DNA of 39,933 bases, taken from the NCBI RefSeq assembly GCF_040289685.1, contig NZ_PSLQ01000028.1:1-39933 (forward strand). The letters are read 5' to 3'. Shown in pieces: positions 10,031 to 17,095 of the stretch. The notes under the pieces were generated by a model. The model was not told the origin of the DNA. It ran no database searches and saw nothing but the letters and a program-made list of their open reading frames with translations. This DNA is from Pyrinomonas sp040289685 (lineage in GTDB: Bacteria; Acidobacteriota; Blastocatellia; Pyrinomonadales; Pyrinomonadaceae). Numbering within the stretch: position 1 is the stretch's first letter; each line of letters begins with the position of its first letter. The position numbers and the translations under genes were made by a program.

Positions 10031-11629
10031 TCACTCCACCTCGCAGACGGCGATCACCGGTTGATGGAGCATGGTGATCTCCGCTGAACGTCCCATGTAG
10101 CTTCTGGCCATCGCGATCGCTTCTTGCAAGTTGTCGGCGCGTTCCCAGCCGAGCATTGCGGGAACGTGCGCGTTCTCGGCCCCGGCGACGATCACGCGCC
10201 CGACGTGTTGGCGTCCGTTCTCGCCCCAGTACCACATGAAGAATGGATGCGCGCCGTGATACGCGTGGCCGCGGCGATACATCTGAATATAGCTTGGATT
10301 CTCCGCGAACTCCCGCTCATACTTCTCACGCAAGACGAAGGCGTCGCGCGTTTCGGGGAGCAAGCGGTTGAAGAACTCGATGTAGCTCGGATGGAATTCG
10401 TGATCGAACTCGTCGTAACACGGATGATGAAGGATCAAGACGCCGCCCTTTTTCAAGAGCGGTTTGCCGCGATACATGTTGTGAAAATAGCCGAGTCCCA
10501 TCACCTGGACGAGCAGCGGATTTAAAATCGAATTAACGTTATAGGGCGAAATGTTCGGGATGCCCATGATCAAAATGTCACACTGCCCGTTGATCGGGAT
10601 CGAATATTGCTCGAAGTTCTTCTGAAGGATCTTCTCGTGAACGGGTTCGGTGCGTCCCGCGTAGCAGGCGATCAGTTCGTACTGGGCCGGGATCGAGTGA
10701 AGGAGTTTTCTCTTGGCGGCGCGCGGCATCTTGCTCATGGCGAAACGGACGGCCTCGAACTTCATGCGGTCGAACGAGCTGAAATCATCCTCGTTCTTCA
10801 GCAGGAAGTCCATCTGCCCCGTGTACATGCGGTTGTTCAACGCCGTCTCGATATGAAAGACGTTGAGCGTGCGATCGACCAGTTTGCCGAGGCGCGTCAC
10901 CTTGTGGTTGAGCGCCGAGCGTTGCGGATCGAAATAGCTGTCCGAGTCGCGTATAGTTTGCGGCTCGTGATGCGCGCGGAGCGATTCGTAGTCGCACAGT
11001 CCGACGGCGACCGATTTATGACCGCCGTCCATCGGCACCAGATTGATGTTGACGTAGATCAGCAAATCGCTCTCGGCGGCGCGCCGGTTGATCCGCAAGG
11101 GTTCCTTGTGCGGCGTCTCGCCGATGAGGACCAGCCCGTCCGGGTCTTCGGCATCGTGATTGTAGTAGCGATCCGGGTAGAACTCAGCGAAGATCTTCGC
11201 GCCGACCATGCGCTTCATCTCGGCGGGCGTCATCTTGCGATGCAGCGAGTTGGCGATGACGATGTGAACGTCTGTGATGCCATGTCCGGCGAGCATATCG
11301 AGGAGGATTTCGAGCACCGTTTGACGCACGTCCGGCGTCGCCATCGGCGGCAGCGGCAGCGAGATGTCGTCGACGGCGATGGTGACGCGCATGCCGGGTT
11401 CGAGCTGCGCGTAGAGCGGATCGCAATCGAGCGGATGATTGATCGCGTAGCGGATGGCCGCCTCGCGGTTCGGAAGCCCTTTGATCGGCGGTTTCGGGTA
11501 GATGACGCGCGTGCCGACAGGCAAGTCTTCAAGCAAGAAGTCTTCGCCCGACGGGATGATGCGCGGTGCGCTATCGCGGTCGATGTAGACGACCGATTCG
11601 TGCAGTTTGCGTCTGAGTGCCAGTGCCAT
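10031..11629 (-). CDS. LarA-fold protein (DUF2088, nickel-pincer-type), lipid operon member
   Basis: A 532-residue relative of lactate racemase LarA. The family landmarks are present in order: DDISLPLPP (87-95, in place of DxTRP), the His of NSLHRKMTP (His130), NHD (His158) and GGHKSVAVG (202-210), whose Lys205 aligns with the lysine that carries the nickel-pincer nucleotide in LarA. These residues suggest a working cofactor site, which is inference. The C-terminal half is longer than in LarA (about 425 residues) and rich in His and Tyr (HAYHGAHPFFMWYWGENG). No larB, larC or larE maturation gene is in this window. It lies 35 nt upstream of the fusion gene and 92 nt behind the HAD gene on the same strand, so it should act in the same lipid pathway, perhaps epimerising or oxidising a 2-hydroxy acid or glycerol derivative. 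No classical Shine-Dalgarno is seen. Confidence 0.85.
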   Translation of the reverse strand: MALALRRKLHESVVYIDRDSAPRIIPSGEDFLLEDLPVGTRVIYPKPPIKGLPNREAAIRYAINHPLDCDPLYAQLEPGMRVTIAVDDISLPLPPMATPDVRQTVLEILLDMLAGHGITDVHIVIANSLHRKMTPAEMKRMVGAKIFAEFYPDRYYNHDAEDPDGLVLIGETPHKEPLRINRRAAESDLLIYVNINLVPMDGGHKSVAVGLCDYESLRAHHEPQTIRDSDSYFDPQRSALNHKVTRLGKLVDRTLNVFHIETALNNRMYTGQMDFLLKNEDDFSSFDRMKFEAVRFAMSKMPRAAKRKLLHSIPAQYELIACYAGRTEPVHEKILQKNFEQYSIPINGQCDILIMGIPNISPYNVNSILNPLLVQVMGLGYFHNMYRGKPLLKKGGVLILHHPCYDEFDHEFHPSYIEFFNRLLPETRDAFVLREKYEREFAENPSYIQMYRRGHAYHGAHPFFMWYWGENGRQHVGRVIVAGAENAHVPAMLGWERADNLQEAIAMARSYMGRSAEITMLHQPVIAVCEVE

Positions 11630-11721
11630 GTGTCGAATCGAAACGAAGGCGACAAATTTTAATCTATTTTTAGAGAAAAACCGAAAGCGAAATTCAGCTT
11701 CGCATCGGTTTGAAAAATTGT

Positions 11722-12384
11722 TTATCTGAGATCAAGGATGGGCCAGTGATGGTGAAGCGCCGTTTGGCGCAAACGGAAATCCGGATTGACCGCTGCCGGG
11801 TGGCCCACTACCGACAGCATCGGCAGATCGCTGATCGAATCGCTGTAGGCGTAAGAATCGTTCAGATTGATCCTTTCGCGCTCGGCGTATTCGCGAATCC
11901 ACGAAGCTTTGGTCGCGGCGGCGAGCACAGGCGGGAGCAGACGTCCAGTTGCCACGCCGTCGACGAATTCCAGGCGGTTGGCGACGTAATCATCAATGCC
12001 CAGATAGTCCATGAGCGGCGCCACCGAAATATCGAGCGCGCCGGTGACGACCACTTGCCTGAGACCGAGCTGGCGCGACTTAGCGATCAACTCGAACGCT
12101 CCCGGATAGACGGCCGGTTTAAGCACCTTTTCGAATAGCTCGTCGGCGAAAAAACGCAGCCGATCTTCCGTCTCGCCGCGGTAACGCTTGAAAAAGAGCG
12201 TGTTGAAGACCTGTCGGCTGTACTGATCGGTCACCGCAAAGAGCGGGACGCTCAAGAGCGTGGCCGCGCTCTTCTTAAAACTCCGCCACAGACCCGGCTG
12301 GTTGCGCGCATAGAAGCCGAGCGTATGAACCAGATTGGTGCTGACCAGCGTTCCTTCTAGATCGTAAAAGGCTGCAGCGCGCAA
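11722..12384 (-). CDS. HAD-IB family phosphatase-like protein with altered motif I
   Basis: A 220-residue HAD-superfamily protein of the SerB/HAD-IB type. Motif I is YDLEGTL (Asp8-Leu-Glu10-Gly-Thr12), motif II Thr114 (VVTGALD), motif III Lys159 (ATKASWI) and motif IV SDSISDLPML with Asp182 and Asp186. The oddity is Glu10 where phosphatases have the second, acid-base Asp; Glu could still serve but usually slows or changes the reaction. Hydrophobic stretches near 40-51 form the cap. Translation starts at TTG (12384), with GGAGGAG ten bases upstream, a good site that supports this start. It is the first gene of the lipid operon; removal of a phosphate from a lipid or glycerol intermediate is the natural guess. 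Confidence 0.87.
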   Translation of the reverse strand: MRAAAFYDLEGTLVSTNLVHTLGFYARNQPGLWRSFKKSAATLLSVPLFAVTDQYSRQVFNTLFFKRYRGETEDRLRFFADELFEKVLKPAVYPGAFELIAKSRQLGLRQVVVTGALDISVAPLMDYLGIDDYVANRLEFVDGVATGRLLPPVLAAATKASWIREYAERERINLNDSYAYSDSISDLPMLSVVGHPAAVNPDFRLRQTALHHHWPILDLR

Positions 12385-12524
12385 AAGAGTTCAGCTCCTC
12401 CAGCGAAACAATTGGTCGCGGTCAACGCCGCTCCGCGTAGGTCGGAGAATATAACCCATTTCGCGTGGCGATGGCGACTGCCCGCGAACCGGAAACGCCA
12501 CCGCGCGCTTGAAAATCCGCCAAA

Positions 12525-12559
12525 CTTTGAGCTTAAAATCAAAACTTTTAGCTTCAAAG
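12525..12559. promoter_or_regulatory. AT-rich palindrome between lipid operon and zinc-ribbon gene
   Basis: CTTTGAGCTTAAAA (12525-12538) and TTTTAGCTTCAAAG (12546-12559) form a near-perfect inverted repeat with one base shifted in each arm, in an AT-rich island within GC-rich surroundings. A -35-like TTGAAA at 12509-12514 lies 18 nt before TTAAAA. The palindrome sits 35 nt before the zinc-ribbon start and about 140 nt before the HAD gene on the other strand, so it could be an operator for either transcript. Confidence 0.35.
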
Positions 12560-12593
12560 CAAGGCGAGAGTCAAGGTTTGAGGAGGCATCGTC

Positions 12594-12818
12594 ATGACCG
12601 CAGACGAACGAGGCGCTAAATCGTCGGACGCGACTCAAGGTTGTTCATGCGCTACGTTCAAGCGTTTAGATGGCGCAAGCGTCGGCGCTTACATCAGTTC
12701 TTTTCTCGTCCCGCTCGGGGAAGGGCGCGATTCTTTTCGCTGCCGCGTTTGCGGGTGTCGTTGGGAGCGAAGGACGCTTGACGGCATGGCGCGCCCGTCG
12801 CTGGTACGCCTCGATTGA
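12594..12818 (+). CDS. Small cysteine-rich (zinc-ribbon-like) protein
   Basis: A 74-residue protein with five cysteines: CSC at 17-19 and FRCRVCGCRWER (Cys50, Cys53, Cys55), the latter like half of a zinc ribbon. I do not recognise a named family. The gene is supported by a perfect AGGAGG at 12581-12586, 7 bases before the ATG. It diverges from the lipid operon. An open frame on the opposite strand (about 12668-12965) overlaps its second half but has no start codon. It may be a small DNA-, RNA- or protein-binding factor; this is only a guess from the CxxC pattern. Confidence 0.55.
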   Translation: MTADERGAKSSDATQGCSCATFKRLDGASVGAYISSFLVPLGEGRDSFRCRVCGCRWERRTLDGMARPSLVRLD

Positions 12819-12965
12819 TTGTCTCAAGGTCACCTTGAATTGCGTTAGGATGACTTCGCGCCCGGCGCGGTCGCTGAAACTGAACTCCTCGTTCTCTCGG
12901 ATGAGGAAGAGCGCCGGATTTCGAGAGCGATTGCGTTGCGCGTAAACAGCAGGAAGCGATTGCGA
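12668..12965 (-). pseudogene. Possible gene remnant without start codon
   Basis: The minus strand has a frame of about 100 codons closed upstream by TGA and lacking ATG, GTG or TTG near its beginning. Its middle reads like protein (ALFLIRENEEFSFSDRAGRE, then VILTQFKVTLRQSIEAYQ). The tail overlaps the zinc-ribbon gene. It may be the 3' end of a lost gene or a chance frame in GC-rich DNA. The neighbouring TonB remnant makes decay plausible here. Confidence 0.25.
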
Positions 12966-13133
12966 AAACCTTGAAAATCAGGAGCATCTTCCCCTTTCCG
13001 TGACATGTGGGTCGCATCGACCGAGCCGTTTGAGCAAACCTTGGCGGTTCAGTGCTTGTTGCGCCCACTTCCGTAGCTGGCTTGCGCTCTGCTTGAACTC
13101 GCTCGATCGAGCTTTCCGAAATCGGCGCAGACC
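12819..13133. other. Gene-poor stretch beside the TonB remnant
   Basis: Apart from the possible minus-strand remnant described separately, I see no gene. A short palindrome CAAGGTCACCTTG lies near 12826-12838. No mobile-element ends are visible. Confidence 0.5.
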
Positions 13134-13961
13134 TCAGTAGATGAACTTCACCGAGAGTTGCACCGACCGCGGTCCGCCGATTTGATAAAGCGGATTGAAA
13201 GTGCCGCTTGCTCCGCCGAGTTGACGGTTGAGCATCTGCGTCGGACGCCCGAACTGCGATTCAGGAAAGTTGTACGTGGTGACTGGATCGGCGAAGTTCG
13301 GATGATTGAAAGCGTTGAAGAGGTCGGCGCGCAGTTGGACGCGCAACCGTTCGCCGAATCGGATCTGTCGCCGCAGCGAGAGATCGGTCTGATAGAAGGG
13401 GAAGCCGCGCAAGCTATTGCGACGCAGATTGCCTTGCGTGCCGACGGATGGTTCGGCGAACGCGGCGCGATTGAGGCAACGGCCGCCCGGCGCAAGCTCG
13501 ATTAATGTTTGAAAGCTTCGCCCGTTGAGCGGTAAGTTCTCGACGAACGCGCGGTTGATCACCGTGCTCACGGCGGCGGAGTCTTTTTCGAGCGCAAGCG
13601 CCTCGGCCTCAACCGTGACCTCTTCTTCCAACCTCCCGACCTGCAGCGTGACGTTTTCGGCGAGCTTGGCTCCGACGTTGACGGTCAAGTCCTTTTTGAC
13701 GAGCGACTGGAATCCGGCTCGACTCACTTTGAATTCGTACTGGCCTGGCAGGATCTCCGGGATGATGTAAAGCCCTTCGTCGTTTGTCCTGGCGACCAAC
13801 GACGCGCCGGTCTGCGGGTTTCGCAGTTCAACTTCGGCGCCTGCAATGGCGCGTCCGTTTGGGTCTACGACGCGCCCGCTCAAGGTGGCGGAAGAAGCGA
13901 AAACAGCGTGCGGCAAGATCCAAAGCGCAGCGATGAACAGGGCGAGTTTACGAAAAATCAT
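13134..13961 (-). pseudogene. TonB-dependent (Oar-like) receptor with internal deletion
   Basis: The 275-residue frame begins like an acidobacterial carboxypeptidase-regulatory/TonB receptor: signal peptide (residues 1-23), the SGRVVDPNGRAIAGAEVEL domain with GLYIIPEILPGQYEFKV, then the plug segment (VINRAFVENLPLNGRSFQTL). After LIELAPG (about 159) it jumps to the far C-terminus of such receptors: LNRAAFAEPSVGTQGNL, NSLRGFPFYQTDLSLRRQ, LFNAFNHPNF, ending VKFIY with the aromatic tail of outer-membrane barrels. Intact family members are about 1000 residues, so some 700 residues of barrel are missing, yet the frame is kept. Such a protein could not form the barrel. The ATG at 13961 was preferred over 14006 because it starts the signal peptide. 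It may be a true in-frame deletion or an assembly collapse. Confidence 0.75.
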
Positions 13962-14006
13962 GAGTTCATCCGAGATGTTTTGAAATGTTCGGAAGATGCT
14001 CGGCAT

Positions 14007-14329
14007 TTGTTATGTCTTCGAGCAAGCGGCGAAAATACCCGAAGGCCGCGTCGTTTTACTGCGCGTTTTCAACGAGCAGTCACGCCGCGGCCACGAACGG
14101 CGAAGAACAGAAAACGGCTGGTCGGAAAGCTCGGCGCTGAGATCATCGAACCGCAAAGATCCTCTTTTGGATCGTAATGTCTCTGAACGCTGCGCCAGAG
14201 ACTACAAATTGCTCATCGTCACATCGGTCTTTGCTTTTGTAATGGAGCCAAACGCCGCGCCGCGGAGACGCTCGCCGAATACAGGCGACGGCGCGCGCTA
14301 CATCGGACCGGACAAGCCGGGCGCCGTCG
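14007..14329. other. Gene-poor stretch between two broken genes
   Basis: I see no confident gene. The plus strand is open through much of it and continues into the regulator frame, but the translation lacks recognisable sequence and a start with a binding site. A small hairpin GATCC/GGATC lies near 14158-14173. The missing front of the kinase gene should have been here. Confidence 0.45.
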
Positions 14330-14629
14330 CGTTTCGGCGGCGAAGTTTCAATCGCAGCGCAATCAGTCGGCGATGGGGACGAAGCCTACTTGCTTCTGGT
14401 CGTGCGCGACACGGGGCTGGGCGCGAGCTTGGGCGAGATCGCGCGTGGGCGTGCGCATGGCGTCGGCCTGCGCAATATCGAAGAGAGGTTGCGGTGTTAC
14501 TACGGCGAACGTGCGCGGTTGAAAATAGAATCGGTCATCGAACGCGGGACGATCGTGGAGATTCGCTTGCCATTAGCGAGCCAATTGGGGACTGCGAACT
14601 TCAACGCCAGAGAGAGGAAGGTCGGATGA
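14330..14629 (+). pseudogene. Truncated LytS-type histidine kinase (ATPase C-terminus only)
   Basis: The frame ending at 14629 reads GGEVSIAAQSVGDGDEAYL, VVRDTGLGA, HGVGLRNIEERLRCYYGE and ESVIERGTIVEIRLPL. This is the end of a HATPase_c domain of the LytS/YehU kinase type: D-x-G-x-G box, then the GVGLRNIEERL motif. The sensor, the His-kinase region with its phosphorylated histidine, and the N-box are missing, and no family-like sequence is seen upstream of about 14320. The stop overlaps the start of the regulator in ATGA, the classic coupling of kinase and regulator genes, so the loss is of the 5' part only. A TTG at 14390 could start a 79-residue leftover peptide. Confidence 0.7.
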
Positions 14630-15408
14630 GCGCTAAGCTTCGTGTGGTCATCGCCGACGATGAACGACCGGCGCGATCTTTTCTGGCAGCTTTGCTGCGT
14701 GGGTTCGAGGATGTCGAAGTGGTCGGCGAAGCGGAGACGGGAATCGAGGCGATCAAGTTGATCGAGAGCGAAAGGCCCGATCTGGCGCTGCTCGATCTAC
14801 AGATGCCTGAAGCGAGCGGCCTCGATGTGGTCCGATTGTTGCGCCGCGACGCTTTGCCGCTCGTAGCTTTCGTCACCGCTTACGACGATTACGCCGTCAA
14901 AGCTTTCGAATTGAACGCCATCGATTACCTTGTCAAACCGGTGCAAAGTGCGCGGCTGCGCGGGACGTTGAATCGTGCGCAGGAGCGGTTGGAGCGCGCC
15001 GAGGTGCCCGAGATCGAAGCGCGCAAACTGCGCGCTGCCATAGAGTCCTACGACGAAGCGCTGCGTCCGGCTTTTCTCGAACGGATTCCCGTACGGCAAC
15101 GGGACGAGATCATCCTTTTGCCAGTAAGAGAAGTGGCATCGGTTGTGGCCGAAGGCGAGTTGCTTCATCTCACCACTTTGCGCAACAAGACCTACTTGAT
15201 CAATTACCGCCTCAAGGATTTGGAAGCCAAACTCAATCCAGCCGACTTCATTCGCCTCTCGCGCGGCGCGCTCGTCAACGTCGAAGCGATTCGGCGCGTC
15301 GTGCCGATGCCGGGCGGGACGTACCAAGTCGAACTCGTCAACGACCAAGAGTTGCCCGTCAGTCGCCGGCAATCGCGTGCGTTGCGCGAACGGCTGCTGC
15401 GTCTTTAA
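14626..15408 (+). CDS. LytTR-family response regulator
   Basis: A 260-residue two-domain regulator. Receiver at 1-120: acidic pocket DDE (11-13), phosphoacceptor Asp57 (LLDLQMPE), conserved Lys104 (DYLVKPV). LytTR DNA-binding domain from about 155 to 258: IPVRQRDEIILLPVREV, FIRLSRGALVNVEAI and the SRRQSRALRERL tail. It would bind DNA as a dimer when phosphorylated. GAGAGGAAGG precedes the ATG, which overlaps the stop of the truncated kinase. With its kinase broken, it is an orphan unless another kinase or a small-molecule phosphodonor acts on it. It converges with the DUF4127 gene with only 27 nt between. Confidence 0.92.
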   Translation: MSAKLRVVIADDERPARSFLAALLRGFEDVEVVGEAETGIEAIKLIESERPDLALLDLQMPEASGLDVVRLLRRDALPLVAFVTAYDDYAVKAFELNAIDYLVKPVQSARLRGTLNRAQERLERAEVPEIEARKLRAAIESYDEALRPAFLERIPVRQRDEIILLPVREVASVVAEGELLHLTTLRNKTYLINYRLKDLEAKLNPADFIRLSRGALVNVEAIRRVVPMPGGTYQVELVNDQELPVSRRQSRALRERLLRL

Positions 15409-15435
15409 GAGAGCACGTCGGTCGCGGCTTGATTA

Positions 15436-16998
15436 TCAGCGCGCGCCGATTTCGAAACCGATCTCGAATGGCCGATGCCAAGGAAAGAAGACGCGCGTGA
15501 CGAAGAAGTCGGTTTCAAGGTAGCGGTTGATGATGGGAGCGTGTTGATTGAAGAGCTGCTCCATGCGCTGTTCGTACTCTCGCTCCAACGGCGTGCCAGC
15601 AAAAGAACGAAGCCCCCGCCTTTCCATGTCGCGTTTGATCTGTTCACGTCCCTCGACCATGTATACCCAATCTTCCATCAGTCGCGCCCACAAAATCCGC
15701 TTGTATTCGGGAAGGCGCGTGGGCGGCATGTGCAGGCGCAAGATCCCCAACGCGATGGCGCTTCCCAAGGTGTTGCCGCTCGTGTTCCACCCGGCATAGG
15801 CGATGCGCTCCGATGGAAAGCGGCTCTGCAGCAGAGCGGTCACCAATTCGACGTCGGCGCCGTTGTAGTACTTGTTATCGGCGAGGATCAAAATCGCGCG
15901 CGATGAAGGCATGGCGTTGCGGCTCGCCAGCCACGCCTCCAACGGTTTCACGGAGGCGGTCGAAACTTGCGGCTGCGCCCCGGCAAAAGTCTGTCTGTCG
16001 GGAAAATTGTTGATGAACAGGATGGCATCGGCTTCGCCTTCGACGATGGTGCCGCCGGAAGCGGCTACTTGCTGGCGTACCGATTCGTCCAGCGGTTGCC
16101 CTTCGAAGGCCGGAATCAACTTGCTGGCTTGAGGGAAACGATAGACGACGCGTATGCGCGCCGACTGGTCGCGCGCAATCAGTTTCGCCAGCAGCGCAAG
16201 CTGTGCTTCGTCTGCGCCTGGGTAGATGAGGACGCGAGACCCGAGGGGGTGGGCGAGGCGGGCCAATTCGGTCGCCTCCTTTTTGAACAACCCGAATTCC
16301 GCGTTGTCATCGAGCGTGATCGACAAACGGTCGATCGCACCGCGTTCGACAAGTGCGATGAGTTCGCGATTGAAGCTCAAGTTGCGTTGGCGCCGTTGCA
16401 GGTAGTCGGCGAGCACCTCATCCGGGATCTGCTTTCGATACTTTTCGGCCAGTTCCCGATCTCGGGGATCGCCGAGCAGTTCGTATCGGTGAAGGTGTTG
16501 CGAGAAGAGAAAGATCTGGCGTCCATAAAGGGCGTAGTAGTCCGGCTCTTCTTCCGAGGAGGAGTAAGAGGGCATACGCATCACGGTCGTCGAAACGTAG
16601 ACGATGAGTCTGGGATTGAGCTGTTTCAGTCGGGCGAGCAGTTGTAGCCGCGGGCGGATTCGCTCGATGGTCTCTGTGCTCGTGCGCGATGCGATCAAGC
16701 CGCCGTAGAGCAGCATGTCGGCGGAGATGATGGCAGCGTCCGCTTCCTTGGCCCACCTTTCGGTCCAAGCGAGCATCGCTCCCATGTCGGGCGGAATCTT
16801 CTGACGTGGGAGCATGGAACGGTCTGGCGTGACGACGCGATAGGGCGTAATGCGCGCGTAGGCGAGAAAAAGGTCGCGCGTCGTGAACCGTTCATCAAGC
16901 GGCAAATAGAGCAAGCGCCGATCTTTTGCTTGCACGGGCAGAAGCGCCGCCAGCGCGGCGAGAAGCAGAAAAGCGCGAAACAGAACAGTGAGCTTCAT
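15436..16998 (-). CDS. Exported DUF4127 family protein
   Basis: A 520-residue protein with a clear signal peptide (residues 1-24, AFLLLAALAALLPVQA) and then the DUF4127 start RLLYLPLDERFTTRDL and ISADMLLYGGLIASR. DUF4127 proteins are found in Firmicutes, Acidobacteria and relatives and have no proven function; the fold is thought to be hydrolase-like. Late motifs such as YAGWNTSGNTLGSAIALG fit the family. The ATG at 16998 was chosen over one 50 codons upstream because it begins the signal peptide and has GGAAAAG before it. It follows the L,D-transpeptidase gene by 97 nt on the same strand, which hints at a cell-envelope role. Confidence 0.88.
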   Translation of the reverse strand: MKLTVLFRAFLLLAALAALLPVQAKDRRLLYLPLDERFTTRDLFLAYARITPYRVVTPDRSMLPRQKIPPDMGAMLAWTERWAKEADAAIISADMLLYGGLIASRTSTETIERIRPRLQLLARLKQLNPRLIVYVSTTVMRMPSYSSSEEEPDYYALYGRQIFLFSQHLHRYELLGDPRDRELAEKYRKQIPDEVLADYLQRRQRNLSFNRELIALVERGAIDRLSITLDDNAEFGLFKKEATELARLAHPLGSRVLIYPGADEAQLALLAKLIARDQSARIRVVYRFPQASKLIPAFEGQPLDESVRQQVAASGGTIVEGEADAILFINNFPDRQTFAGAQPQVSTASVKPLEAWLASRNAMPSSRAILILADNKYYNGADVELVTALLQSRFPSERIAYAGWNTSGNTLGSAIALGILRLHMPPTRLPEYKRILWARLMEDWVYMVEGREQIKRDMERRGLRSFAGTPLEREYEQRMEQLFNQHAPIINRYLETDFFVTRVFFPWHRPFEIGFEIGAR

Positions 16999-17095
16999 CT
17001 TTTCCGAGTTGGGAACGGTCTTTTCAGTTCGATCGTCGCCGCAATCAGCGAATGGGGCGCATAAGAGCGAAGGCGCCATCTCGCTTCGTTCGATT

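Noticed and set aside
12694..13068. Minus-strand 124-codon frame overlapping the zinc-ribbon gene
   Set aside because: Its translation (Arg/Pro/Cys-rich) has no family features, unlike the neighbouring minus-strand frame without a start, which I list as a weak remnant.
13996..14625. In-frame 210-codon extension upstream of the LytTR regulator
   Set aside because: The regulator starts at 14626 with a good ribosome binding site and the receiver fold; the extension reads through the kinase tail in the wrong frame.
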